DNA from: Plantibacter elymi (nom. nud.)
GTDB taxonomy: Bacteria > Actinomycetota > Actinomycetes > Actinomycetales > Microbacteriaceae
Length of the DNA: 64,000 bases
Assembly: GCF_900177795.1 (NCBI RefSeq)
Contig: NZ_FXWJ01000005.1
Coordinates: 248,001-312,000, forward strand
Direction of reading: 5' to 3'
Each line of letters begins with the position of its first letter. The first letter of the stretch is position 1. Below the pieces are notes generated by a model. The model was given only the letters and a program-made list of their open reading frames with translations, was not told the DNA's origin and made no database searches. This document shows positions 31,279 to 39,160 of this stretch, piece after piece. Position numbers and translations under genes: made by a program.

Positions 31279-32532
31279 ATGGCCGACGTGACCACTGACC
31301 TCACCGCTCCGACGACCCGCGCGCCCCGCGGACCACGACTCCTGTTCCTCCTCGGGCCCGCCTTCGTGGCGGCGATCGCCTACGTCGATCCCGGGAACGT
31401 CGCGGCGAACCTCACGGCGGGAGCCCAGTACGGCTACCTGCTCGTCTGGGTGCTCGTCGCCGCGAACGCGATGGCCGTGCTCGTCCAGTACCTCTCCGCC
31501 AAGCTCGGCCTCGTCACCGGGCAGAGCCTGCCCGAGCTGCTCGGCTCGCGACTGCGCACCGGGCCGCGTCGGCTCTACTGGGTGCAGGCGGAACTCGTCG
31601 CCGCCGCGACCGACCTCGCCGAAGTGATCGGCGGCGCCGTGGCGCTGTACCTGCTGTTCGGGATCCCGCTCGTGCTCGGCGGCGTCATCGTCGGGGTCTT
31701 CTCGATCGTGCTGCTCGCCGTGCAGAACCGGTACGGCCAACGGCACTTCGAGTTCGCGATCCTGACGCTCCTCGCCGTCATCGCCGTCGGCTTCCTCGCC
31801 GGCCTGTTCGTCAGTCCCGTCGACTGGGGTGCCGCGGCCGGTGGCCTCGTGCCGCGGTTCGAGGGCACGGCGACGGTCCTGCTCGCCGCGAGCATGCTGG
31901 GCGCGACGGTCATGCCGCACGCGATCTACCTCCACTCCTCGCTCAGTCGGGACCGGCACGGCGTCCAGACCAGCGACGGTGCCATCCGTCGGCTCATCGT
32001 GGCGACCCGCTGGGACGTCGCCGCGGCACTCGTCCTCGCCGGAGCGGTGAACATCGCGATGCTGCTGCTCGCGGCCGCATCGCTCGGCGGCGTCGAGGGG
32101 ACGGACTCGATCGAGGGCGCGCACGCGGCGATCACCGCTGCGCTCGGGCCCGTCATCGGCGTGATCTTCGCCATCGGGCTGCTCGCCTCCGGGCTCGCCT
32201 CGACCTCGGTGGGCGCCTACGCGGGAGCGGCGATCATGGGCGGGCTCCTCAAGGTGCGCATCCCGTTGCTCGCCCGACGGGTGATCACCCTCATCCCGGC
32301 GCTCGTCATCCTGGCGGCGGGCATCGACCCGACCACCGCGCTCGTGCTCAGCCAGGTGTTCCTCAGCCTCGGCATCCCCTTCGCGCTCATCCCGCTCGTG
32401 CGCTACACGGGCGACCGTCGGATCATGGGTGTCCACGTCGACCAGCTCGCCACCCGGGTGTTCGCCTGGATCGTGGTCGCGCTCATCGTCACGCTGAACG
32501 TCGCGCTCATCGTGCTGACGTTCTTCGGGTGA
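31279..32532 (+). CDS. mntH: Nramp-family divalent metal (Mn2+/Fe2+) transporter
   Basis: A 417-residue, 11-helix proton-coupled importer. The first-helix metal site DPGN is present (AYVDPGNVAANL), as is the sixth-helix signature GATVMPHAIYLHSS, whose Met and Ala/His flank the ion. GQSLPELLGSRL and the C-terminal helices are typical. The upstream palindromes and the neighbouring convergent DtxR-family gene indicate Mn2+- or Fe2+-responsive repression. Confidence 0.95.
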   Translation: MADVTTDLTAPTTRAPRGPRLLFLLGPAFVAAIAYVDPGNVAANLTAGAQYGYLLVWVLVAANAMAVLVQYLSAKLGLVTGQSLPELLGSRLRTGPRRLYWVQAELVAAATDLAEVIGGAVALYLLFGIPLVLGGVIVGVFSIVLLAVQNRYGQRHFEFAILTLLAVIAVGFLAGLFVSPVDWGAAAGGLVPRFEGTATVLLAASMLGATVMPHAIYLHSSLSRDRHGVQTSDGAIRRLIVATRWDVAAALVLAGAVNIAMLLLAAASLGGVEGTDSIEGAHAAITAALGPVIGVIFAIGLLASGLASTSVGAYAGAAIMGGLLKVRIPLLARRVITLIPALVILAAGIDPTTALVLSQVFLSLGIPFALIPLVRYTGDRRIMGVHVDQLATRVFAWIVVALIVTLNVALIVLTFFG

Positions 32533-32543
32533 TCCGCTCGGCG

Positions 32544-32569
32544 GTTCGCTCGCCCGAACCTGGGCGAAC
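32544..32569. terminator. Hairpin between mntH and the DtxR-family gene
   Basis: GTTCGC...GCGAAC with an overlapping alternative TCGCCC/GGGCGA stem in the 51-nt gap between convergent genes. No T-run; weak evidence for termination. Confidence 0.4.
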
Positions 32570-32583
32570 GGCGATGTCGGCGA

Positions 32584-33261
32584 TCAGGCGACGACCGTCA
32601 CCCAGACGGCATCCGCGGCGAGGCGACCGAGTGTGAGGCGCGTGCCGGTGGACGTGAGCCGGAGTTCCAGTTCGCCGGCGAACGCACGGTGGTCGTCCAC
32701 GCTGAGCTCGGTGTCGAGGACGATGCCGAGGGTGCTCAGGTGGCGGAGGGTCTCCGGGTCGGCGTCCGAGATGCGACACACCGTCAGCGGGCTGTCGGAC
32801 GGAGCCTCGTTCAACCGGACCGCGTCCGGGCGGTGCGGGGTGCCGTCGGCCGAGGGGATCGGGTCACCGTGCGGATCGCGGATCGGGTGGCCGAGCGCGG
32901 CGTCGATGCGCTCGATCATCGTGTCGCTCGCCGCGTGCTCGAGGATCTCCGCCTCGTCATGGACCTCGTCCCAGCCGTAACCGAGCATCTCGACGAGGAA
33001 GGTCTCGATGAGCCGGTGCCGCCGCACCATCGCGACCGCGTGCGCCTGCCCGGCGGGGGTGAGCTCGATGCTGCCGTAGGGCTCGTGCACGACGAGTCCC
33101 TGGGCGGCGAGTCGCTTCACGGCGTCGGAGGCGGTCGCGGGACGGACACCCATGCGATCAGCGAGCAGCTTGACGGTGGCCGACTCGTCGGCCCACTCGG
33201 AGGTCGTCCAGATCGTCTTGAGGTAGTCCTGGGAGACGGCGGAGAGGCCGGAGACGGTCAT
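32584..33261 (-). CDS. DtxR-family metal-dependent transcriptional repressor (MntR/IdeR-like)
   Basis: A 225-residue regulator with the three DtxR parts: winged-helix (LLADRMGVRPATASDAVKRLAAQGLVVHEPYGSIELT, about residues 27-65), dimerisation/metal domain (RRHRLIETFLVEMLGYGWDEVHDEAEILEHAAS, with metal-binding His/Glu residues) and a C-terminal SH3-like FeoA domain. M-G-W/Y-x-D-E-V-H-x-E-A-E is the classical metal-site region. It is convergent with mntH and is its likely repressor. The gene has a leaderless promoter, TAGACT six bases before the ATG. Confidence 0.93.
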   Translation of the reverse strand: MTVSGLSAVSQDYLKTIWTTSEWADESATVKLLADRMGVRPATASDAVKRLAAQGLVVHEPYGSIELTPAGQAHAVAMVRRHRLIETFLVEMLGYGWDEVHDEAEILEHAASDTMIERIDAALGHPIRDPHGDPIPSADGTPHRPDAVRLNEAPSDSPLTVCRISDADPETLRHLSTLGIVLDTELSVDDHRAFAGELELRLTSTGTRLTLGRLAADAVWVTVVA

Positions 33262-33273
33262 GCCTCCAGTCTA
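33262..33273 (-). promoter_or_regulatory. Leaderless promoter of the DtxR-family gene
   Basis: On the minus strand TAGACT (33268-33273) is followed by GGAGGC and the ATG. The GGAGG lies only one base from the ATG, too close to act as a Shine-Dalgarno. Confidence 0.5.
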
Positions 33274-33435
33274 GAGAGCACGGTGCGCGTCCATCATGCG
33301 TCCGTCGGCAGGCCACCGGGTGTTCACGCCCGCCTGGCAGAATGGGCACCGGCACCCCCGAACAGGGCACCCGACTGCTACGGTCGAGTCCTCGCACCCG
33401 CGAACACCGATCCAACCGACGAGAAGGGCCACGTG

Positions 33436-33741
33436 ATGTCCCAGGCGCTGCGCACCTCGACTGCACGGCTCGGATCCGGCGCCCGCGCCACGCTCGAACT
33501 CGTCGCTGCTGCGATGGCGGGCGAAGGGCACCTGGAGGCACCCGAGGGGGACGGGACGCCCCGTCGTCGTCCGGTCGAGCTCGCGCTGCGCCGGCTCCCG
33601 GCGCTCCTCGCGGTGCTGCTGCTCGCCGCGGTCGTGCTCACGGTCATCGGCGTCCTCATGGTGCTGACCCTCGCCGTCCGGCTGGTGTCCTCGGCTGTCT
33701 CGGCACTCGGTCCGCGGCAGCGACTCGTCGCGATCCACTGA
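33436..33741 (+). CDS. small membrane protein of unknown function
   Basis: A 101-residue protein: a basic/acidic cytoplasmic half (about 1-52) and one long hydrophobic segment (LPALLAVLLLAAVVLTVIGVLMVLTLAVRLV) that could span the membrane once or as a hairpin. GAGAAGGG precedes the start; a GTG immediately before the ATG is an alternative. A -10-like TACGGT is at 33379-33384. I do not recognise a family. The gene lies between the DtxR-family gene (divergent) and the cysteine leader. Confidence 0.65.
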   Translation: MSQALRTSTARLGSGARATLELVAAAMAGEGHLEAPEGDGTPRRRPVELALRRLPALLAVLLLAAVVLTVIGVLMVLTLAVRLVSSAVSALGPRQRLVAIH

Positions 33742-33788
33742 CGCCGGATCGGCCCCGTCATCCGGCTGCGTTCCCTGCACTCGCCGGG

Positions 33789-33801
33789 TAGGGTGGTCTG
33801 C
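33789..33801 (+). promoter_or_regulatory. Leaderless promoter of the cysteine leader peptide
   Basis: TAGGGT (33789-33794) followed by seven bases and the leader ATG. No Shine-Dalgarno is present. Confidence 0.55.
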
Positions 33802-33840
33802 ATGCGTCTCCGCCTGTCGTGTTCCTGCTGTCCCCGCTGA
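33802..33840 (+). CDS. cysteine-rich leader peptide (candidate attenuator) of the cbs-metB region
   Basis: A 12-codon frame encoding MRLRLSCSCCPR then TGA, with three cysteines in four positions (7, 9, 10). It starts seven bases after a -10 element, so the message is probably leaderless, and it ends 95 nt before the cystathionine beta-synthase gene. In mycobacteria, leaderless polycysteine short frames act as cysteine-responsive attenuators of downstream sulfur genes: ribosome stalling at Cys codons when Cys-tRNA is scarce changes access to the downstream gene. The same layout here, in front of a cysteine-metabolism gene, is strong circumstantial evidence for that function. Confidence 0.7.
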   Translation: MRLRLSCSCCPR

Positions 33841-33888
33841 ACCGTCCCTGCCGGGATGCCGCCTCAGCCGCCCCAGCCATCCGGTGAC

Positions 33889-33915
33889 GCACGCGAGAGT
33901 CGTGCGGTGACGCAC
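33889..33915 (+). promoter_or_regulatory. Mutually exclusive small hairpins between leader peptide and cbs
   Basis: GCACG-N7-CGTGC (33889-33905) and GTGCG-GTGA-CGCAC (33902-33915) share the bases 33902-33905, so only one can form. GGTGACGCAC is duplicated here (33883 and 33906). Both lie just before the AGGAA of cbs. This is the kind of switch expected of a translation-dependent attenuator. Confidence 0.4.
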
Positions 33916-33935
33916 CACAGGAACAGATTGCAGAC

Positions 33936-35300
33936 ATGAACTACGCAGACTCCGTCCTCGATCTCATCGGGAACACGCCGCTCGTCAAGCTCAACCGGGT
34001 CACCGAGGGCATCGCGGCCACCGTGCTCGTCAAGGTCGAGTACCTCAACCCGGGCGGCTCCTCGAAGGACCGCATCGCGACGCGCATCATCGACGCCGCC
34101 GAGGCCTCGGGCGACCTCAAGCCGGGCGGCACGATCGTCGAGCCCACCTCCGGCAACACCGGTGTCGGCCTCGCCCTCGTCGCCCAGCAGCGCGGGTACC
34201 GCTGCGTGTTCGTGCTGCCCGACAAGGTCGGCGAGGACAAGCGGAACGTGCTCACCGCCTACGGTGCGGAGATCGTCGTCACGCCCACCTCCGTCGCCCC
34301 CGACAGCCCCGACTCCTACTACAGCGTGTCCGACCGCCTCACCGCCGAGATCCCGGGCGCATTCAAGCCCAACCAGTACGCGAACCCGAACGGGCCGCGC
34401 AGCCACTACGAGTCGACCGGTCCCGAGATCTGGCGCGACACCGAGGGCGAGATCACCCACTTCGTCGCGGGCGTCGGCACCGGAGGCACCATCTCCGGGA
34501 CGGGCAAGTACCTCAAGGAGGTCTCCGAGGGCGGCGTGCGCATCATCGGCGCAGACCCGGAGGGCTCGGTCTACTCGGGCGGCACCGGTCGCCCGTACCT
34601 CGTCGAGGGCGTCGGCGAGGACTTCTGGCCGACCGCGTACGACCCGTCCATCCCCGACGAGATCATCGCCGTCACCGACGCCGAGTCGTTCGCGATGACG
34701 CGTCGCCTCGCCCGTGAGGAGGGGCTGCTCGTGGGCGGCTCCAGCGGCATGGCGGTCCAGGCGGCTCTCGTCGCGGCCCGCGACCTCCCGGCGTCCGCCG
34801 TGGTCGTCGTCCTCCTGCCCGACGGCGGGCGCGGCTACCTCGGCAAGATCTTCAACGACTCCTGGCTGCAGTCCTACGGCTTCAGCGAGGTCGCCGACGA
34901 CCGCACCGTGGGCGACATCCTCCGTGGCAAGGGCTCGGAGATGCCGGACCTCGTGCACGTGCACCCGAGCGACACCGTCCGCGACGTCGTCGACATCATG
35001 ACCGAGTACGGCGTCTCGCAGCTCCCGGTGCTGAGCGCCGAGCCACCCGTGGTGATGGGCGAGGTCGTCGGCGCGATCGACGAGGCGAGCCTCATGGACG
35101 CCGTCTTCAGCGGCGCGGCCAAGATGAACGACGCCGCGAGCGCGTTCGTCGGCGACCCGCTGCCGCTCATCGGTCTCGGCGAGTCCATCCCGGCTGCGCG
35201 CGCCGCGCTCGGTTCCGCCCCGGCGTTCCTCGTCACCGACGGCGGCAAGCCGATCGGCGTCATCACGCGACACGACCTCCTCACCTACCTGGCGGGTTGA
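33936..35300 (+). CDS. cbs: cystathionine beta-synthase (PLP enzyme with CBS-domain pair)
   Basis: A 454-residue protein. The PLP-dependent catalytic domain (about 1-320) has GNTPLVKL, the Schiff-base lysine in NPGGSSKDR (K44), the substrate loop EPTSGNTGVGLA and the phosphate loop GVGTGGTISG. The C-terminal 120 residues form a Bateman (CBS) pair. This two-part architecture distinguishes it from plain cysteine synthase and fits condensation of serine and homocysteine to cystathionine. It is followed 129 nt later by a cystathionine gamma-synthase/lyase gene, together giving transsulfuration. A cysteine-rich leader peptide precedes it. Confidence 0.93.
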   Translation: MNYADSVLDLIGNTPLVKLNRVTEGIAATVLVKVEYLNPGGSSKDRIATRIIDAAEASGDLKPGGTIVEPTSGNTGVGLALVAQQRGYRCVFVLPDKVGEDKRNVLTAYGAEIVVTPTSVAPDSPDSYYSVSDRLTAEIPGAFKPNQYANPNGPRSHYESTGPEIWRDTEGEITHFVAGVGTGGTISGTGKYLKEVSEGGVRIIGADPEGSVYSGGTGRPYLVEGVGEDFWPTAYDPSIPDEIIAVTDAESFAMTRRLAREEGLLVGGSSGMAVQAALVAARDLPASAVVVVLLPDGGRGYLGKIFNDSWLQSYGFSEVADDRTVGDILRGKGSEMPDLVHVHPSDTVRDVVDIMTEYGVSQLPVLSAEPPVVMGEVVGAIDEASLMDAVFSGAAKMNDAASAFVGDPLPLIGLGESIPAARAALGSAPAFLVTDGGKPIGVITRHDLLTYLAG

Positions 35301-35429
35301 GCATGGGCGGCATGCGGGTCGTGTGGGCTGCGTCCGGGCGATGTCCCGACCACGCCCGACCCCGGTGACCCCGTCCGACCGGTCGCCCACCCAGACACCT
35401 CCCCGAATCCTGAATCGAAAGAGTCACCC

Positions 35430-36608
35430 ATGAGCAAGCACGACCACGGCTTCGCCACCCGCAGCATCCACGCCGGACAGGAGTTCGACCCCACCACCGG
35501 GGCGATCATCCCGCCGATCTACCAGACGTCGACCTTCGTCCAGGACGGCGTCGGCGGGCTCCGCGGCGGCTACGAGTACAGCCGCTCCGCCAACCCGACC
35601 CGCACGGCGCTCGAGACGCAGCTCGCCGCCCTCGAGGGTGCGAAGCACGGCTTCTCCTTCGCCTCCGGCCTCGCCGCCGAGGATGCGCTCATCCGCACGG
35701 CGCTCCGCCCCGGCGACCACATCGTCATCGGCAACGACGTCTACGGCGGCACCTACCGGCTGATCAACCGGGTACACGGCGCCTGGGGGATCGAGCACAC
35801 GGTCGTGGACCTCGGCGACCTCGAGGCCGTCGAAGCGGCGATCATCCCGGGCCGCACGAAGCTGCTGTGGGTCGAGACGCCGAGCAACCCGCTCATGAAG
35901 ATCAGCGACATCGCAGCGCTCGCGGCCCTCGCGCACCGCCACGAGGTGCTCTCCGTGGTGGACAACACCTTCGCCTCGCCGGCGCTGCAGCAGCCGCTCT
36001 CGCTCGGGGCCGACATCGTCGTGCACTCGACGACCAAGTACCTCGGCGGTCACTCCGACGTCCTCGGTGGCGCCATCATCATGAACGACGACGAGCTCGC
36101 CGAGCAGCTCGGCTTCGTGCAGTTCGCCGCGGGCGCGGTCTCGGCCCCGCTCGACGCGTGGCTCACGACGCGTGGCATCAAGACGCTCGCGGTGCGCATG
36201 CGTCAGCACAGCGCGAACGCGCAGGCGATCGCGGAGTTCCTCGACGGCCACGCCGCCGTCGAGCGCGTCTACTACCCGGGCCTCGAGAGCCACCCCGGCC
36301 ACGAGCTCGCCGCCCGCCAGATGTCCGGGTTCGGCGGCATGCTGTCGCTCGCACTCGTCGGTGGCCCGGCTGCAGCCACGCGCCTCGTCGAGAAGACGAA
36401 GCTGTTCGCGCTCGCCGAGTCGCTCGGCGGCGTCGAGTCGCTCATCGGCCTGCCGGCGCAGATGACGCACGCCTCGGTGAAGGGCACGGAGCTGGCGGTC
36501 CCCGAGAACGTCGTCCGGCTGTCGGTGGGCATCGAGGACGTCGCCGACCTCATCGCCGACCTCGACCGCGCGCTCGCGAAGGTCCTGAAGGCGAGCGCCA
36601 AGCACTAG
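35430..36608 (+). CDS. metB: cystathionine gamma-synthase / gamma-lyase (PLP enzyme)
   Basis: A 392-residue Cys/Met-metabolism PLP enzyme. Landmarks are YEYSRSANPTR (PLP phosphate and substrate contacts), FASGLAAEDALIRT, VDNTFASP and the Schiff-base lysine in HSTTKYLGGHSD (about K203). Gamma-synthase and gamma-lyase cannot be separated by eye; the location after cystathionine beta-synthase favours a role in reverse transsulfuration (cystathionine to cysteine), though actinobacterial homologues are usually named metB. CGAAAGAG lies upstream of the ATG. Confidence 0.93.
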   Translation: MSKHDHGFATRSIHAGQEFDPTTGAIIPPIYQTSTFVQDGVGGLRGGYEYSRSANPTRTALETQLAALEGAKHGFSFASGLAAEDALIRTALRPGDHIVIGNDVYGGTYRLINRVHGAWGIEHTVVDLGDLEAVEAAIIPGRTKLLWVETPSNPLMKISDIAALAALAHRHEVLSVVDNTFASPALQQPLSLGADIVVHSTTKYLGGHSDVLGGAIIMNDDELAEQLGFVQFAAGAVSAPLDAWLTTRGIKTLAVRMRQHSANAQAIAEFLDGHAAVERVYYPGLESHPGHELAARQMSGFGGMLSLALVGGPAAATRLVEKTKLFALAESLGGVESLIGLPAQMTHASVKGTELAVPENVVRLSVGIEDVADLIADLDRALAKVLKASAKH

Positions 36609-36646
36609 CGGGCCGTCCCGGCTCGTTCGCAATCGATCCTCCTTCC

Positions 36647-36730
36647 TCCCTAACTCAGGACGCCCACGGCGTGTCGCGCGCTGAGGCCGACGTCGGCCGG
36701 CGACGCGCCTGGGCCGTCCTGAGTTAGGGA
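36647..36730. repeat. CTCAGGA-class intergenic palindrome (copy 6, CTAACTC arm)
   Basis: A 15-bp perfect outer stem TCCCTAACTCAGGAC (36647-36661) with its complement at 36716-36730, continued inward by GCCCACGGCGTGTCGC against GCGACGCGCCTGGGC with one bulge and one mismatch. It lies between metB and a same-strand MFS gene and could end the metB transcript. Confidence 0.85.
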
Positions 36731-36752
36731 TGGGTGCGGGGGTGGCGGGCGC

Positions 36753-36790
36753 TTGACCTCAAGTCACGTTGAGGTTCTAGGCTCGGAATC
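36753..36790 (+). promoter_or_regulatory. SoxR-box-like promoter of the MFS gene (leaderless)
   Basis: -35 TTGACC (36753-36758), a long 19-nt spacer, -10 TAGGCT (36778-36783), then seven bases to the GTG start. The spacer holds the palindrome ACCTCAA-GTCACG-TTGAGGT; its central 18 bases match the enteric SoxR box CCTCAAGTTAACTTGAGG at 15 positions. Palindrome within a 19-bp spacer is the diagnostic design of MerR-family activated promoters. Confidence 0.7.
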
Positions 36791-38296
36791 GTGACCACAG
36801 CGACGACCCCCGAGCCCGCGACCGGAGCAGACCCGACGCCCCGCGATCGCGGGATCTTCAGCCGCCGCTTCGTCCTCGTCACCATCGGTGCGTGCGCGCT
36901 CGTGTTCCTCGGCGCCTTCGAGTCCCTCGCCGTCACGACGATCATGCCGCTCGTGAGTGGCGAGCTCGGCGGCGAGCAGCTCTACGCGCTCGCCTTCGCC
37001 GGCCCGCTCGCCGTGAGTGTCATCGGCATGGTCGCCGCGGGCTCGGTCGCCGACCGCATCGGTCCAGTCCAGCCGCTGCTCGCGTCCGTCGTCCTGTTCC
37101 TCGTCGGTCTCCTCCTGGCTGGAACCGCGACCACCATGTGGGCCGTCGTCGCCGGACGGCTCGTCCAGAGCCTCGGTTCGGGAGCGATGACCGTCGCCCT
37201 GTACGTCCTCGTCGCCCGCATCTACCCACCGGCCCTGCACCCGCGGATCTTCGCCGGGTTCGCGGCCGCCTGGGTCGTCCCCTCCCTGATCGGGCCGTTC
37301 CTCGCCGGGGTGGTCGCCGAGCGGTTCAGCTGGCACTGGGTCTTCCTCGGGGTCGTCGGCCTCGTGGTCGTCGCGACGCTCCTCCTCCTGCCGGCGCTCC
37401 GGATGCTCCGCGCCTCCGCAACCGAACGCGCGGAGCGGCAGGCCGCCGAGCAGGAGTCGGCGAAGGAGAGCGGCGAGGCGGCCATCGTCGCGCGCACGGT
37501 CGCGGAGCTGCGTCGACTGGGGTGGGCGGTACTCGTCGCGGCGGCGGTCCTCGCGGTCAACCTCTCGACGGAGTTCTCGGGATGGACCGCCTGGGCCCTC
37601 CCGGTCGTCGGTGCGGTCGTCGCGATCCTCGCCCTCCGCCCCCTCATCCCGCTCGGCACGCTCACCGCACGCCGTGGGCTCCCGACGGTCATCCTGGTGC
37701 GCGGACTCACCTCCGCCGCGTTCTTCGGTGCCGAGGTGTACGTGCCGTACCTGCTGACCCGCGAGCACGGGCTCACGCCGGCGCTCGCCGGACTCGCGCT
37801 CACCGGTGGGGCGATCGCGTGGTCGCTGTCGTCCTGGTTGCAGGGGCGCCTCGGGGACCGGCTGTCGAACGCGAACGCCGTGCAGATCGGGTCGTCCCTC
37901 GTCACGGTCGCCGTCGCGATCGCCCTGTCCGCCGCCCTCGTGGGCCTGCCGCCGGCGGTGCCGATCGTCGCCTGGGTGGTGAGCGGCGGCGGGATGGGCC
38001 TCATGTTCCCGAGACTCAGCGTCATGACGCTCGCCTACTCCGACGAGCGCTCGCAGGGGTTCAACAGCGCGGCGATGTCGATCGGCGACGCGATCGGCGG
38101 TGCCCTCGCGCTCGCGGCGACCGGGCTGGCGTTCACGGCACTCGACGGTTCCGGTGCGTTCGCAGGGTTGGGCTGGATCGCTCCCGGCGGGATCGCGTTC
38201 GCCGGGTGCTTCGCGATCGCGCTGGTCGCCGGTGTCGTGGCGGTCGTCGTCGCGCGTCGGGTGAGCCGACCGGCGGAGCCAGGCGCGACCGGGTGA
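36791..38296 (+). CDS. MFS transporter (probable SoxR-regulon exporter)
   Basis: A 501-residue, approximately 14-helix transporter. After a short N-tail the first helix FVLVTIGACALVFLGAFESLAVTTIMPLV and the loop GSVADRIGPVQPLL (motif A) are typical of actinobacterial drug exporters; the central cytoplasmic loop (ATERAERQAAEQESAKESGEAA) is highly charged. GTG is the start, seven bases after the -10. The promoter's SoxR-like box predicts induction by redox-active compounds such as phenazines or quinones. No soxR gene is in the window. A -10-like TATGAT lies downstream at 38406 for the next gene. Confidence 0.9.
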   Translation: MTTATTPEPATGADPTPRDRGIFSRRFVLVTIGACALVFLGAFESLAVTTIMPLVSGELGGEQLYALAFAGPLAVSVIGMVAAGSVADRIGPVQPLLASVVLFLVGLLLAGTATTMWAVVAGRLVQSLGSGAMTVALYVLVARIYPPALHPRIFAGFAAAWVVPSLIGPFLAGVVAERFSWHWVFLGVVGLVVVATLLLLPALRMLRASATERAERQAAEQESAKESGEAAIVARTVAELRRLGWAVLVAAAVLAVNLSTEFSGWTAWALPVVGAVVAILALRPLIPLGTLTARRGLPTVILVRGLTSAAFFGAEVYVPYLLTREHGLTPALAGLALTGGAIAWSLSSWLQGRLGDRLSNANAVQIGSSLVTVAVAIALSAALVGLPPAVPIVAWVVSGGGMGLMFPRLSVMTLAYSDERSQGFNSAAMSIGDAIGGALALAATGLAFTALDGSGAFAGLGWIAPGGIAFAGCFAIALVAGVVAVVVARRVSRPAEPGATG

Positions 38297-38477
38297 GCCG
38301 AGACGCCGTCGCCTGGGTAGTGCTGCGGTGCGTGGGGGGTAGCGTCGCCCACGCATCGCTGCAGTGTCCAGGCGGCGGCCACGAGGTCGACCGCGATGCA
38401 TCGGGTATGATTGATGCAGATATTCCGCGGGTCCCCGACATGCGTCGTCAGTTGCGCTCGCCCAGACGAGGAGCGCC

Positions 38478-39044
38478 ATGCAGGACCCGACGATCGCCCG
38501 CCCGGCACGGCCCGTACGGCGGCCGCCCGTCTGGCCGCATCTCGTCGCACTCGTCATCGTCGCGGCGACGCTGGTCAGCGGCCTGGTGGCGTACCCGTCC
38601 GCTCCTGATCCGATGCCGGTGCACTTCGACGCCGCACTCCAGCCGGACGCCTGGGCGGACAAGAGCATCGGCGGGTTCCTGCTCCCGGTCATCATCGGCG
38701 CCGTGGTCGTGGCGATCTTCTGGATCATCGCCGCCTGCCTGCCGCTCACCGGAACGACGCGATCGGACGACGGCCCCCACCCATCGGCCACTGCATCGAC
38801 GTGGTCCACGCAACTGTCGCCTCGTCCCGAGGTGACAGCGGCCACGACGGCGGCCACGACGCGGCTGCTGGGCGACATGTCGATCGCGACCGCCGCGCTC
38901 ATCGCCGTCGTCGCACTCACCACCTGGCTCGGCGTGCCCGCGTGGATGGCGCCCTGGCTCCTCCCGGTGCTGATGGCGGTGTTCTTCGGATCACTCGCCG
39001 TGTCGTGCGTCCGGGTGTTCCGGGCGCAGCGCGGGCTCGGTTGA
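38478..39044 (+). CDS. DUF1648-domain membrane protein
   Basis: A 188-residue protein with four hydrophobic helices. Between the first two lies the DUF1648 mark YPSAPDPMPVHFDA, also found in SdpI-type immunity proteins and similar envelope proteins. A hydrophilic Thr/Ser-rich loop of about 45 residues separates helices 2 and 3. GAGGAGCGCC precedes the ATG. No neighbour indicates a specific toxin or partner. Confidence 0.8.
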   Translation: MQDPTIARPARPVRRPPVWPHLVALVIVAATLVSGLVAYPSAPDPMPVHFDAALQPDAWADKSIGGFLLPVIIGAVVVAIFWIIAACLPLTGTTRSDDGPHPSATASTWSTQLSPRPEVTAATTAATTRLLGDMSIATAALIAVVALTTWLGVPAWMAPWLLPVLMAVFFGSLAVSCVRVFRAQRGLG

Positions 39045-39160
39045 CGGCGCCCGCGTCCACGAGGGGTGCCGAAGCCGCGTACCCTTGATGCGTACGTCTC
39101 GGCTCGTCCCCCCAGTGACCCGCTCCTCGTGTCTCGGAGCCGGACTGCAGAAGGACTCTC

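Noticed and set aside
1213-36730. Fixed orientation of the CTCAGGA palindromes relative to replication
   Set aside because: Several copies (12.9, 21.1, 36.6 kb) are nearly symmetric, leaving too few independent loci to judge orientation.
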